This document shows positions 11,389 to 23,232 of a stretch of DNA of 64,000 nt, piece after piece. The stretch's first letter is position 1. The number at the start of each line of letters is the position of its first letter. Location: NCBI RefSeq assembly GCF_004011695.2, contig NC_082406.1, positions 2,480,001-2,544,000 of the forward strand. Reading direction: 5' to 3'. Position numbers and translations under genes: made by a program. The stretch is from Ascochyta rabiei (taxonomy: Eukaryota > Ascomycota > Dothideomycetes > Pleosporales > Didymellaceae). Below the pieces are notes generated by a model. The model had not been told where the DNA came from. It did not search any database and saw nothing but the letters and a program-made list of their open reading frames with translations.

Positions 11389-14300
11389 TCAAAGCAGTAC
11401 AGCCGACAGACAAAAAGGCCTTAGCAAGAGGTATGCCGCCTGCAACTTCAGCTGCTTGAAAGCGAGACAGATGTGGTGTAGCTCGGAAGGTAAACTCAGA
11501 GTGTTGTTCATCACGAGCTCTCTTTTTCCAGTAACTTGGCGTCGACGATGAACAAGTTCCGTCTCACCGATCGAGTGTAGTTGCAAAGATGCGAGTCGAC
11601 GATTAGATACGCCAACGATGAACTTGTTCGGTGCTTTCACTCGGAAGAGTCTTGCAGCAAGAGAGAAGGGGGTTGTGGTCACGGCTGGGGGTGACAGGCT
11701 GGTGACTTGGTAGTGTAGCTTTGGTCTGATCAGAGGCTGCGAGCAGCGAACACGAGCGTTTCGACTATCCGGTAAACGATGCCAGAGCAAGCGACGCAGG
11801 TACTGTCACTCTCTTTAGGCAGACTGCTTGTGCAAGGTCAGCCAAGACAGCCTACGCTCTTCCAAAGCTACGTTGACATACGAAACCCACCGTTGTTGCC
11901 CGTACAGGCGAGGAGATAAGTGTGCCTCTTAGCCTCACTCTGGTGTATGGGCGGCTCAGGCGGTAGGTTTGTCTTCGACCGGTCGACGGGAGGGCTGCTT
12001 ATGCGGATAGGTGTATGCGAGAATGGGCAGCTGACGAGTGTCCAGAAGGTACTGTTCTGGTCCCGGAGCCTGTTCCAACTATGTCGCGTCAACTGATGTG
12101 AACAAGATCAGAGATGATGAGATGGATCGAAGGCGGCATTGCAAAACGAGAGGTGTGTTGCGGCAGGACGACGTTATGATGCTAACCTTTGTCCTCCTTC
12201 AAGGCCACTGGAAGACCATCGTTAGGCCCACCTTGGTATGAACAACACATCATATTGGACCGAGGTGTCACGAGAGTTCAATCATACCTAACGTGGAATA
12301 TACACCAGGCACAATTGGGTGTTTGCACAGCATGCTGCTTGGGGCTATGCTGCGCCTTGCGACTGCCCACGGTGCCCCTCCTGTACAACAAGGAAGCTCT
12401 TCGGTTTCCCGTGAAACTGGGGACCCTCGTCCATTTCGATAGACCCTGGCACGATCTGTGTTCAAGGAGGCCTTAAAAGGAGTAGAGCGGAAGTCTGAAG
12501 CGTTTCGAACCAGCTGAAGATAGTTCAGGACATCTGTGTACTGCAGGGACTAACACGGAGCAATGCTGGGTCTGCTGGTGCTGATTGAGGGCCACTTCGA
12601 CATTCACAACATGGCACGAAGTTGGGATCAGGAGTAGAGACAGATCCCTGAATGGAGCCACATGAGATACACTTGACAATTCCAAGAACAAGCTTGGACT
12701 TTCGTAGAGATTGCCGTTCGCGCCTCGCGCCGCACGGGTGGGTGCGTCAATTGGTACAGAAGCGCCACACACATCTACATCCTTTTGGCATGCATGCGCG
12801 ATGTACGCTGGCTGGTGGATTGGTTCCTGCGAAAAGTTTGGGATACGTAATGTAGATTATTCGAATCCATCTGCGTGCGACTTAGGCATGTTACGGCTGT
12901 GTTGGGAATCAAGCGCCTATACAAAGTGGCTCTGATCGACAATCGTAATGTTCTCCGCTGACAGCAGACAGACGGTGGTAAATCCAAGTACAGATATGAC
13001 GGACGCTCGTCCCATTTCGTCAGCCTCCATTAGCACGGAGAGGAGCACGTAACACGCCGCAAGCTCGGACCTGTTAAGACACCAACCGCCAGGCCTGTCA
13101 TGTTAGTTCTGCTCCTGCAGGAGCCCAGCGTTGCGCGAATGGTTCGTAGGATCTTCACACGAGCTAGGTACTCGATGCGCTGTAACAGTGATTGCAGGAA
13201 TTAGGGAACAATTCTACTGCAAGTGAGGGAGTGGACTAAGATCTGCAGTTACATTCGGCGTAGCCCAAGCTGAGCAGCCCACAAAATGCAGGGTTCAGCG
13301 TGCCAATATGCAGCTAAATCGACCTCTGTGGGGGATGATGGCATGATATGCCAGCCAATGTTGATTGCGCAAGATACGAGCACAGCGGACATAAGCGAGA
13401 ACGGCGACTGCGCGCGATGCATGAACCACTCTTCCAAGCACGTGAGAAAAGCCTGAACAGCGAACCATTCCCACTGTGAGCAATACGAGACCTTGCAATC
13501 GTATTTCTAGAATACAGTGGAGCTAGTTTTACTCTATCCGAGCATGCTTGAACAGCCAGGATTCTGAGATATGGCTCGAAGATAAGTGTGCGCTCTAGCC
13601 GCCAACCGAGCCGAGTGAGCCCGACTCATCGTTCACTGCCAGGGATGGCCCCTGCTTATGTTTCCTACAATGTGCGTACGCGGGTACGGCATACTGCTCG
13701 CTGTTCATGACACAATTTGTTGGCCTGGGTGCCCTCCACCCGCGGCTGGCTACAGGCTTAGAGTAATTGCGGACCAGCCGCTATTTTGTGTTGGATGGCC
13801 ATCTCAATGAGCAACCATCATGCGCTTAGCACTGCAGCTGTCAGGCCATGCCGTGACTTTTCGAGGCTTCGAGGCTTGTCGATAGCACAGGCATCATATT
13901 GACCAAGACTCGCCTACAATCGAGAAATTTTGATGTTCGATCGATTGACAGTAACCCTGTCAGCTGAACTTATTTTTGCTAGGGTCCGACAGATAGCGAG
14001 GTAGCAACACTCTAGCAGCACAGCACTACCCGTGGCGCCCTCAGGTCACAGATTTGTACCTGGTGTCGTACATCTTCTCCGCCTTTACACATTTCTGACG
14101 GCTGCTAGTGAGGCGAAGCAGCCGTTCGGCGACGATCTCTTGGAATGAATTGCAGCCAACATCCTTGTAGTTTACTAACAGATGTCTAGAAGCGGGCGGT
14201 AAAGCTTTGAATCATCTGAAACTGCCCAAGTCGCGCTGGCAGCTGACCTGGAAATAAGATGTCGACCACAGCTTTTGGTTGGTAGATAACATCAGAGCCG

Positions 14301-15643
14301 CATTCTTGCCCATGCTCGTATGCGCCAATTGCATCAGTATTGGTATGGGTCATCATATAGCTCTATGATCAGCATCTCTCGTCCTTCACCGGCTTTTGAC
14401 TACATCGGTCATCCAAGGAATCTCCTTCGATGACTAGCTGCTGGCACTATGATCCAGCTTCTCTCAATCTCTACCCCTGGATGCAGATCATCGAAGCGAT
14501 CCCAGGCCTGCGGCCACGTCAACGACATGTTGGTCTATTTTGCATTATGTGACAAGAATGCCGCGTATCGACCGTGCCTGCTGAGCCAATCGTCCCGAAG
14601 CTACGTCTTTTGCGAGTGCAGGCTGTCATTTGCGCATTGTGCTGTGCGGGAAAACTTGCCCGGATGACTAGTACTGCGTGTTGCAGTGCCATTATTACAC
14701 ACCATCAGGCGAGCAGCTCACAGGCATAGCGTCCGCATATGTAAATGAGCCAGGGCAGATCCTAGGCTAACTAGCCAAAACTCTGTTTCAGTTGCAGAAA
14801 CCCAGCCCTTCTCTCCGCATATCATGCAGCAGAGCCGCACTTTCGCGTAGCACGATTCCAGACATGTACGTCATGGATCATGCCGCTGTCTGATTTGTAT
14901 CTCCGTGCAGGCTAAGCCCCCGCTCATCTCTATATCCAAGACGCGATAACCAGGGTACTGGGTCCAACTCTAGGGTGGCGGGCACACATTTCCTACACCA
15001 GTTTCGCCAGTAAGGCGGATACACAAATCGTTAGGTCAGGGAAATTTTCGTATTGCTATGTGGGCAGCAGGCGATGCGGTCCGCGGCTGTTCCTTGTCAC
15101 TGAAGGGCAATTGCAATAGAAGCGGGGCTGTTGCCCTTTGTGCCCTTTGTGCCCCAGTTCACACGTGGAGCCAACCACACAGCGCGTCTGTCGGTTTACA
15201 CGAGGAGCTTAATCACACCCCACATCGGAGTCTCGGATCGTTAGAGGGGGTGGGAGTCCGGGGATTGCGCCGCGTTTGCCGAACGCTACATAGTGCATCT
15301 TCGCCACTCGTACGGATTCGAGATGGCTGCCTGGAGCTAGTGCACTGATCTCCTTGTGGTGCATCACGATAGTGCAAGGGGTAAGAGGCAGGTACAGTCT
15401 CGTACAGAAGTGCCATCATCTGGTAGGCCAGATAAATAAACGCCAGCATATATATACTTCAACTCCAAGGCCAGCTGTTCTTGAGATATTGGGCGGCTAT
15501 TTGAATCGTGGGAAAGTGTCTGTTCAAACGATGTATGTGCAGTGTGTTGCCTAGAAACTCTTTGTATGCCAATTTGGCTGGGTATCATATTATATATGTA
15601 ATCGCAAAGGACAAAAGCAGGAGTCGAAGGAATTCCCAAGCCT
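11389..15643. other. 4.3-kb intergenic region without a supported gene
   Basis: 5' flank of C2H2 paralogue 2 and 3' flank of paralogue 3. Open frames are all under 135 codons, overlap on both strands and show no recognised motif. The frame at 11389-11790 abuts the C2H2 start codon and is more likely leader sequence than a gene. No tRNA, transposon ends or long repeats were seen. Confidence 0.5.
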
Positions 15644-16876
15644 CTACTTTCTCCTCTTGTTCGGCCTCGCGTCCTCTTGACGATGCTTCTTCCAGCTGTG
15701 CTTTCGCAACGCGTCGGCACGATTGTACGTCTTGAGGCATGTCTTGCACACATGGATCACTTTCTCGAACATTGATTCATGCGTTTGTCGAACATGCCTT
15801 TTTAGATTACCAGGCCCGAATTTGCCCGTAAAGACTTTTTCGCAACGCTGGCAAGGCGCTGGTGGGAACCGTTTTGGTAAATTTTGACAGAGTTGATGGT
15901 CAGGGACTACTGGGCTGTAGTCTGGTGGCGCATCATTATATGCGTGACGAGGCTGCGGGACCATGGGTTGTAAGTGGGTTGTGGATAGTTGACTTCGTGT
16001 CTCGTCATGGTTCGGAGTGTACGAAAAAGAGCCATACTGTCTGGAGTCCATAGCTGCGTTTCGTTGTGGTTCTTGCTTTAGAGCTACTAGAAACGAGTGG
16101 TCGTGAAGATGCGAGTGCGAGTTCCCTGTGCTTTTCCATGAACTAGTCCCAGCAGTCATTACATTAGCCATGCTTTGGTCGTAGCTCACAGGCAAGTAGT
16201 CCTGCGAGTATGTCGGCGGTAGTTGGCCATCTTGTGCCTGCGTCCATGCATGAAAAGAAGAATGACCAGACGATGGGTGAGCTGACAGTGGTGTTGTGCT
16301 GTTTGAGGGGCCATAAGAACTGATGGTTGAAGGCGTTGCCGGAGGATGCTGTGTGTATTGTTCCCAAGATCCATAATGAGCAAAGATGTGTGCTTGCTTG
16401 GGGTTCGTGCAAGGCGATATCGTGTCCAGAAACTTCTGCGAGTCTTGATTTTGATTTGGAACGCCGTTTGTGTTTAGCACCGGTGTAATGGGAGAAATTG
16501 GTGATGGTGTCACCGAGCAAAGATCCGACATCAATCTCGGTACACAGTGCTGTGATTTTGGGACTTCCAGACGCGGAAGTTGTGGCAAGTTCGTGACCGG
16601 TATAGGGGCCGGCTTGCGCATTGTTGCGTTTTGATTCGACGTGAAATAATCTTGAAGATGATATGGAGCCATTTGAGCGAACCGCGTACTTTTGGAACAG
16701 CACTGTATATCCTGCCTTTGCACATCCTCGAGCTCGAAGATTCCGTCAGGAGGGAATGACCCAGGCATCTCCTGAAAGGAAGTAGAGCCTTCAATTGGTG
16801 GTCCTCCTGCGGGTAGTTCGGATGCTCCGTGTCCGTACTGGTAAGCATACGCATCATATTGGGTGTCTGAGTACAT
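15644..16876 (-). CDS. C2H2 zinc-finger protein, paralogue 3 of 3
   Basis: A single exon of 410 residues. Residues 1-335 are rich in Pro, Ser, Gln, His and Tyr, as in a transcriptional activation region, with no known domain. The fingers near the end are C342-C345-H361-H366 (C-x2-C-x15-H-x4-H) and C377-C380-H393-H398, followed by a basic tail ending NKRRK that may act as a nuclear signal. Finger 1 has the same long loop and GNLxRHxRxxH core as the other two genes, but its Cys spacing is C-x2-C, not C-x4-C, and the intron before the fingers is absent. It is therefore the most diverged of the three. Probably a nuclear DNA-binding regulator of unknown target. Confidence 0.85.
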   Translation of the reverse strand: MYSDTQYDAYAYQYGHGASELPAGGPPIEGSTSFQEMPGSFPPDGIFELEDVQRQDIQCCSKSTRFAQMAPYHLQDYFTSNQNATMRKPAPIPVTNLPQLPRLEVPKSQHCVPRLMSDLCSVTPSPISPITPVLNTNGVPNQNQDSQKFLDTISPCTNPKQAHIFAHYGSWEQYTQHPPATPSTISSYGPSNSTTPLSAHPSSGHSSFHAWTQAQDGQLPPTYSQDYLPVSYDQSMANVMTAGTSSWKSTGNSHSHLHDHSFLVALKQEPQRNAAMDSRQYGSFSYTPNHDETRSQLSTTHLQPMVPQPRHAYNDAPPDYSPVVPDHQLCQNLPKRFPPAPCQRCEKVFTGKFGPGNLKRHVRQTHESMFEKVIHVCKTCLKTYNRADALRKHSWKKHRQEDARPNKRRK

Positions 16877-19800
16877 TCTGGAGATACGGAGGAAAAAGCG
16901 ACCGATTTGTCCGTGGATGCTTTTTCGACGGGGAAGCTGTGCGTAGCGATGTACGCTCGTGTCAAAAGTTCTAAAAGAATTTGTCGTGTCCCTTGAGAAC
17001 GAGAGAGACGTGTCTTCAGATCGATCGGCGTTGTCTTTGATTGAGGTGTTCGAAACGAATGTGTGGGCACTCTTTCTGTCGAGCTTATCGTGTTTACTCG
17101 ATACTATTCTACTGGATGTTAGTAGCCGTCCTTACACCAACTCCAAGCAGAGAAGGTGTACGAACTCACTCAATGGTCCATCGATTGCGTGATTCGATCG
17201 AAAGTCGCATGTTGTCACTCGTTGGGAATCAATTGGAAGATATCTGATGCTGGATAGGAGCGAAAGTGCGGGACTTTTATCGCAGCAACCCCACGATAAC
17301 ACGCAAGGCGCGTCACATTTGTGGTAAGGTGTGCTTGTCATCAAGGAACCTGTGGATCATACTGCAGGAATGCAACTTGAAACTGCTGAGGACAGCCCTC
17401 GAGAGCGCTACAAAGTGCTAGCATGCAGCGGACGATGTCGGACCATGTTCTATCGTGATTCCAGCTGCATGAAACTCCACTGTCGAAAAAGGCAAACATT
17501 TTTTGTGTACGTCGATTGGTTAAAAGATCTCTTGAGTGACTACGCGTCATATTGATGGTTCGAGATGTGCCTGGCAGGAGATACGGTTGCCTTCTTCTCG
17601 ACACCCTAAATCTCAAAACTTGGCGTCGTCCATCGCTGCTGCGCAGCATGATTGGTGAAGATTCCTCGCAACCGCTACCACCCTAGGTCGAGTGATTGAC
17701 TGGGTTTGCCAATGTTTTCGGAGAACTAAGGGCATACGTGGTAAGGCACACTCCAGCTGTGTAAGCACCTGGAGAGCCAAGCAGTCACATGTAGTGTTCC
17801 GAACAGGCAATCAGAGTGACGGTCTCTCACCGGCGTCAACATGAGAGAACTTTGCTTCCCATCGTGTTGCCGAAACCTGAGTTGGTGACCGATGCCGATT
17901 AGACTCTGAAGGCAATCTTCCAAGGGCGCGGCTGATAGCTTGGCAGGCATCAGTGAGGCCGACAACTAGAGAGGGCGCTCGGAAGACCGCGATTGCGTAG
18001 AGCTGAAATGTTCTCTATACAGTTCCAGGGGGCTGTACTTCGTGTTCGAATGCTAGTTGTGGGAAGAAAAGGGCGATGAGCAGTAGCGAGTGGCAGGCGA
18101 TTCGCAAGACATTTCTCCAACCTGCAATAACATGGGTTTGTCAACATGAGGTAGCGGATGTAGGTACGTCGGAACTTCTCATTGATTTCAACGGAGGCAT
18201 GAGTATATGATATGCCCTTTGGAGCTTCTCACGTTCTATTTTCGGCTTCTCATGAACCAAACTCTGGATGTTGCCAGAATAGCAACATGAAGGTTTAGCA
18301 TAAGCATCCATCATCTGAGAACCAAATCAGCATGAAGGACAAGGCTTACTCAAGGCAGACAGGAAAGTCTAGGCTGAGCTAGTGGTCCGTCGTAGTTTGA
18401 TCAACTGCGCTTGATGTCGAGTGACTGGATCGGTGTGTCCGAGATCTCGCACATTCTTCCATATCAGATTAGTGCAGTGGAGGACTGTACTTCAGGCTAC
18501 GATGAGCTAAAGCGCCAAATTAAAAGAAGGACTCATGAGAGCCAGCTCCTTAGGACTTGACACTAACTCTAGCCGCCTGTTATCCTCCAGGACCGGTGAA
18601 TGAGAGTGGCAGTCGCCGCGTGTATGGACGTGTCCGCTACATCTTCCGATGCAGTGCCCCCGCTCCAGCTCCAATTCCAATGAATGTTCCAGGACTTGTA
18701 ACAGCGAGGCGATGATTCGCAAAAGCCGTAGTGCAATTACTGTGTACAGGAGCGAGAGGTCGTTGAAAGACGGAGATCCGTGCTCTCCGCTTGCTCCACC
18801 GTGCCCCACATCCCACCCCGCCATGTTTGGCTCTGACAGCTCTACCATAAACACGCCGATGCCTCTACAGCATCACTGCACGCGTACAACAACCTGCTTT
18901 ACAACTATGCCTGCAGCACCAGCATCATAACCAGAGCACTCCCACTAACCCAACCCACCATTACATCACCACCCACCATCACACATGCAATGAGTCAATC
19001 GCAGCCTAACACCCTCAACATCAGTCTCCCATCTTGGCAAACACGCAATGCAATGCCGCGCCCCTTTGGCCCCTAACCCGGAAGAAGCCCTCCTCCCTCC
19101 AAATCGGAAATAATGAGGCTCTGCAACCCAGGCAGGGCGTCACGCGTCGCCCTCCCCCGGCTGCCCCAACACCAATACCACGACAGCAAGAGCCGCATCC
19201 CGGCGCGGCCTCAATCTCGTACCGCACGACGTGACATGGGGTAGCGGAGTCCTCTAGAAAGGACTGGGTATCGTGATTCCAATTCACCATCACACGCGCG
19301 GTGATTCGTGTTCCGCGAGTCCTTCGAACCGCGCGTCGAGGACTAGTAGAGGCGAGAGAGAGCGTGCTGAGTTCCGGTGAGAGGGATCTGCGTCAGCATT
19401 TGCAGAGCCGCGCTGGCAGATTTTGGGGGTTTACGATACCCCGCGGATCTTGTGTGTGGAACGGATGGTTTCCTGGTCACTTTGACTTGAGCTATCATGG
19501 AGTGAATAACGCGTTAGGGTTTACTTGTGGAACTCAACGTTTAGATTGTGCAAGGAAGATTCCATTACCATGCGCCAAAGCAACACCATTCACCGTTGAC
19601 AATGCGTAGTGAGGAGAAGAATCAAGAATAAAAGTGATGCACACCAACCAGCTCAGTCTCAAGAACCCAGCTCGAGATCCGCTCACGGCAAACATGTCCG
19701 TAGAACCTCAGCCTCCCAATACCAGCCCCCAATATCATCAAGTCGGTGCCTGCACCACAATTTATGCACAGCACAGCCTTCCAACTAGCGCCCCAATTCG

Positions 19801-19941
19801 GCCCCCCACCCACCCATACATCCCTTCCTTACTCTTGGTGAAGTCATGACCAGTAATCGCTAAGTCCAGGTGTATATATAAGATACCTCCTTGTTGTCGT
19901 TGCTTGATAACTCCAGACGGCTTTCAAGCAACATTATGTCT
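16877..19941. other. 3.1-kb intergenic region without a supported gene
   Basis: 5' flank of C2H2 paralogue 3 and 3' flank of the unknown gene at 19942. Several overlapping frames under 120 codons are present on both strands; none has a recognisable domain. A TATA-like string (tatatataag) occurs at about 19871-19880 on the plus strand with no plus-strand gene following it. Confidence 0.5.
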
Positions 19942-20476
19942 TCACTTTCTGCGCTTTTCGTAGACGAACTTTTCAACACCATTCCAGGGTCCAGCTTGCG
20001 GGGTTTCCTCCTCCCATGTCTCCATAGCGCTCTTGAACTGTGCCAGGTTATCGAGGACTTCTAGTCTCGATTGTGTGAGTCGTTTTTTCTCGGCGTACAT
20101 GGCGGTCGTGTGGGCTGAGTGCGATTCTTGAGGATGAGGGTGTTGTGGGTTGTAGGCGGATCTCATGGGAGGAGCGTGCGGCTTTGATGGTGTGTACTGG
20201 TTTCCAGACGCACCTGGGTGGTCAGACTGCTGTTGTTGCGGATGGTAAGGGACAGGTGCGCCTTGCGAATAGGCTACATCTCGCTCAACATTTGAACGGT
20301 ATGTAGACTGTACATAGTCAGTTGACACCTCATAGAATAGCTGTGCATGCGCGTACTTGGTAAGAGGCCTGATCACTGCTTGACTTGTACTGTGCATTTT
20401 CGGGACGGTGACACGCTTCATTTGGATCATTCTGGCGGAACTGGGAGGTGTGTCCGTAGGGAGCCATGTCGCGCAT
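19942..20476 (-). CDS. Small Gln/Pro/Ser-rich protein of unknown function, 5' end uncertain
   Basis: The best model is exon 20476-20357 (40 codons), a 49-bp intron (donor GTACGC, acceptor TACAG ending at 20308) and exon 20307-19942, giving 161 residues. Splicing changes frame and joins two stretches of similar Gln/Ser/Tyr/Pro-rich composition, which supports the intron. The middle has a QQQQ run and many His-Pro pairs. The last 50 residues look folded, with a charged Glu/Lys-rich helix and the ending EKRRK. I do not recognise the family. The first ATG in this frame is at 20476, but the frame stays open to about 20524 and a GTGAGT donor lies near 20580, so an upstream exon is possible. It could also be a remnant of a longer gene. 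Confidence 0.5.
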
Positions 20477-21732
20477 GGAGCTTTGATATGTGTAGGTTGG
20501 GCAGATGACGCAATAAGTGACTTAGGCAGAGCGTCTGGACACACCAAACAGACCTTAGTAGGTACCGTAGGTGTAACTCACAGTACAGTAGAGAAGCAGT
20601 GTATCAAAGGCAGAGAGTTTTTGCCACAAATGACACAAAGATGCGTTGAAAGGCGGTCAACGACGAAGCGTGCATCAATGGAGGAACAAGTGCTACTTGT
20701 AGACGAGCGGGACTGGAGGAGGAATAAAGAACGTCAATATACCAAATTCGAGGCGCGCAGAATTTATATTAACTATATGAGGGACCCACGACACGATGTG
20801 TTGGTGTCACACAAGACTTGCGTACGTGCTCATCCTCAGTTTGCCCCTTAGGCGCTCAGGCCCTTCTTCATACGCAGCAGCATGCTTGCGAGGGCATGGA
20901 GGGCATACTAAAATTATCTAGAAATCAAAGTTCCCTGTATGCCTCCACCCGTGCGAGAAGAGGCAACTCACAGGTCTCTCGTGTCCTTTATATTGTAATA
21001 GAGATATGCATGACGCACGTCGGATCTACAGCTGCAAAGTAAGTAGTCAACTGTGGACATTAGAGGACACCTAAGTGAAAGGGCCAAAAGGAGTCCTGCA
21101 AAGGCCAAGGAAGGACAAGTGCTTGTGTGAGCGGCGTCCGGCGGTCGACTTGAAGGGTATTACGCGTTAGCGGACAGAGTGGGTCGAGGGGGCAAATCCT
21201 GAACTTGCTCAAATGGAGGCGCGAGACTCCATCAGAGCGGCTGTTGTACGACTGGATTCCAGGATGTGTGGATCTTGATTTGATAGTAGAGAATAGAACT
21301 TCAGGCATGGCGCGGGATCGTGCCTGAGGACAAGGATGTCGGCACATGACGCTTGCGCAGCACATACGCTTCCGATTTCGCCGTGAAAGCCACAATTGTA
21401 GGTACCGAAACGGACAAGCACCGGACATGTGAGAAGCTGATACATGCTTGGTGATCGCTCATATTGAACCCGAGAAAGAAGCTGTAGTGCTGGCAAGATA
21501 TTTCATGTCCGTGGTAGCACGAGAGAGCAAGCAGGCACGAGGTGGCTGAGATAAAATATGCGCCATTGAAAGCATGCCCGTTGCAGCTCTGCCAGGGTGC
21601 GCCGGAACAAACAATCCCAGATAAACAGGGTACAGGGCCAAGTGTGCTCTGTGGCATTTTCCTGTTACTTTCGTGAATCGTACACTGATCTCTTAGCGGG
21701 GTTCCTCTCAATCTATGTCCGTTAGCACTGCA
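20477..21732. other. 1.3-kb intergenic region
   Basis: 5' flank of the unknown gene and 3' flank of the F-box gene. A stretch near 20590-20650 (minus strand) encodes a C-x2-C pair in an open frame and could be an upstream exon of the unknown gene, but I found no phase-consistent join. Nothing else is supported. Confidence 0.4.
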
Positions 21733-23032
21733 TCAAAACCTACTAATTCTTGCACCTACAAAGTTGCGATCACCGTCTCTTGTCACCTTGATGCGGCCCT
21801 CGTATTTCCAACGTTCCATCTCCGACGCGCCGAGACTCGCATAATCAAGATTCGGCAATCCTCTCTCGTTCACGCGATCCAAAACGAAAGGAAAGATCTT
21901 TGAACCGTAGACAACTTCGTCCACGACGTCAGCCCAAACCCCTGCGAGGAGGCTGCATCTGCTGAACATGACCGAGACCAAGGTCTCCTTGTGTCGCTTG
22001 ATCATGCCTGAGAACTCTTCCTCGTTTGCTAGCACTCCCTTGAGGCTCAGAGATTGTAATTTGGGCCATGTGTTCTGCAGCCCGAGACGAGCGAAAAGAG
22101 GCCGAGCACCAATTTCAGACTTCCAATGGGTAGGGTGGAGGTGCAGATGTTGTAGGCTCGTAGAGGTGTTCAGCAATTCAGCGAACTTGTCAAGCGTTTC
22201 ACCAAACAGACGCTCGTTTGGCACGCGGAGCGCCATGTTCAATACGAGACTCTCAAGATGCTGAAACAGGAACTTTCCTGCTGCCATGTCGTTGCCGTCC
22301 GTGAGGTTGAAAATGTCGAGAGCAAACTCGGTACCAGAAGTTACGCTGAGGGCTTCCGTCCTGAACTCGCGGATTCCAGCGAATCGAGACATATACAGCG
22401 CAGCGACGAGCTGACGAAAAGGATGATCCGAGGATGTGTACCCAGCTGTGGGCAGGGCTGTAATGCCTCCTGGGATCAAGTCGCGCATTTCTTTGGCTTC
22501 AGCCGGAAGGTGACGAGGTTGCGGTGAGTACGTGATGCAGGAGACATTCGGTATCCATTCCAAGGCTTTAGAAATGGTATGCACAAGTACACCGTCACTC
22601 TTCATCTCTTCCTGCTCTTTGAAGAGCTGTTGATAACGTTTCCATCTATACACGAGTCAGTTCTCTTAGTACAGGAGGTGGGATGCGCGTTACCTACCGA
22701 CTGTGCTTGTGCCATTGGAAGCCCTGCTCGAGGTCGGGAAACTTGGCAGCGTGTCTGTGGTAAAGCCTCTCATCCTTTGCGAGGATCTTGTCGTACACAG
22801 AACCGTCGAAAACGATTTCTCTGACGTGCTTCTGGAAAACGGGGAACAGGGAAATCTTTTGAAATGCGCCAAGCGATTGATATCGAGCTGTTGCAATGAC
22901 GTATCGAAACAGGGTAGGCTCAGCGTGGTCTCTAAAGGCACAGCAGACCTTGCGAACAGCCTTGAGGCTGGAGCCTTGAAGATAGCTGAATATCTCGATC
23001 TGGATTTCAGCTGGCAACGATTTAAACGGCAT
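21733..23032 (-). CDS. F-box protein
   Basis: Exon 23032-22698, a 52-bp intron (donor GTAGGT, acceptor TATAG ending at 22646) and exon 22645-21733 give 415 residues. The N-terminus (about residues 3-45) is a typical F-box: a LPAEIQIEIFSYL core followed by a VCCAFRD segment, which in this family binds Skp1 in SCF ubiquitin ligases. The rest is helical with Leu-rich stretches (about residues 225-330), as in F-box proteins with degenerate leucine-rich repeats, and would recruit a substrate that cannot be named. The ATG at 23032 is chosen because it directly precedes the F-box; upstream in-frame codons lack ATG. Low-copy F-box proteins of this kind are common and variable in filamentous ascomycetes. 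Confidence 0.83.
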
Positions 23033-23232
23033 CGCGACTTGATGCGTCCACGAGACCAACCGTCGTTTTGATGTTACTTTGCGTGTAAGATGTCAAGTAG
23101 GCAACTGCCAGGGCTGTTGGTTACTCGATGTGGGGAAGCGCAAGCGCGCTAGCCTGTTCGGCGTGAGCGCCAGTGTGAAGGTCAACTTTGCCAACGTCAC
23201 CTGGCAAATGCGTAGACAAAATCAAAGTTCTA

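Noticed and set aside
11389..11790. 133-codon minus-strand frame directly upstream of C2H2 paralogue 2
   Set aside because: It abuts the C2H2 start, has no conserved motif and fits leader DNA better.
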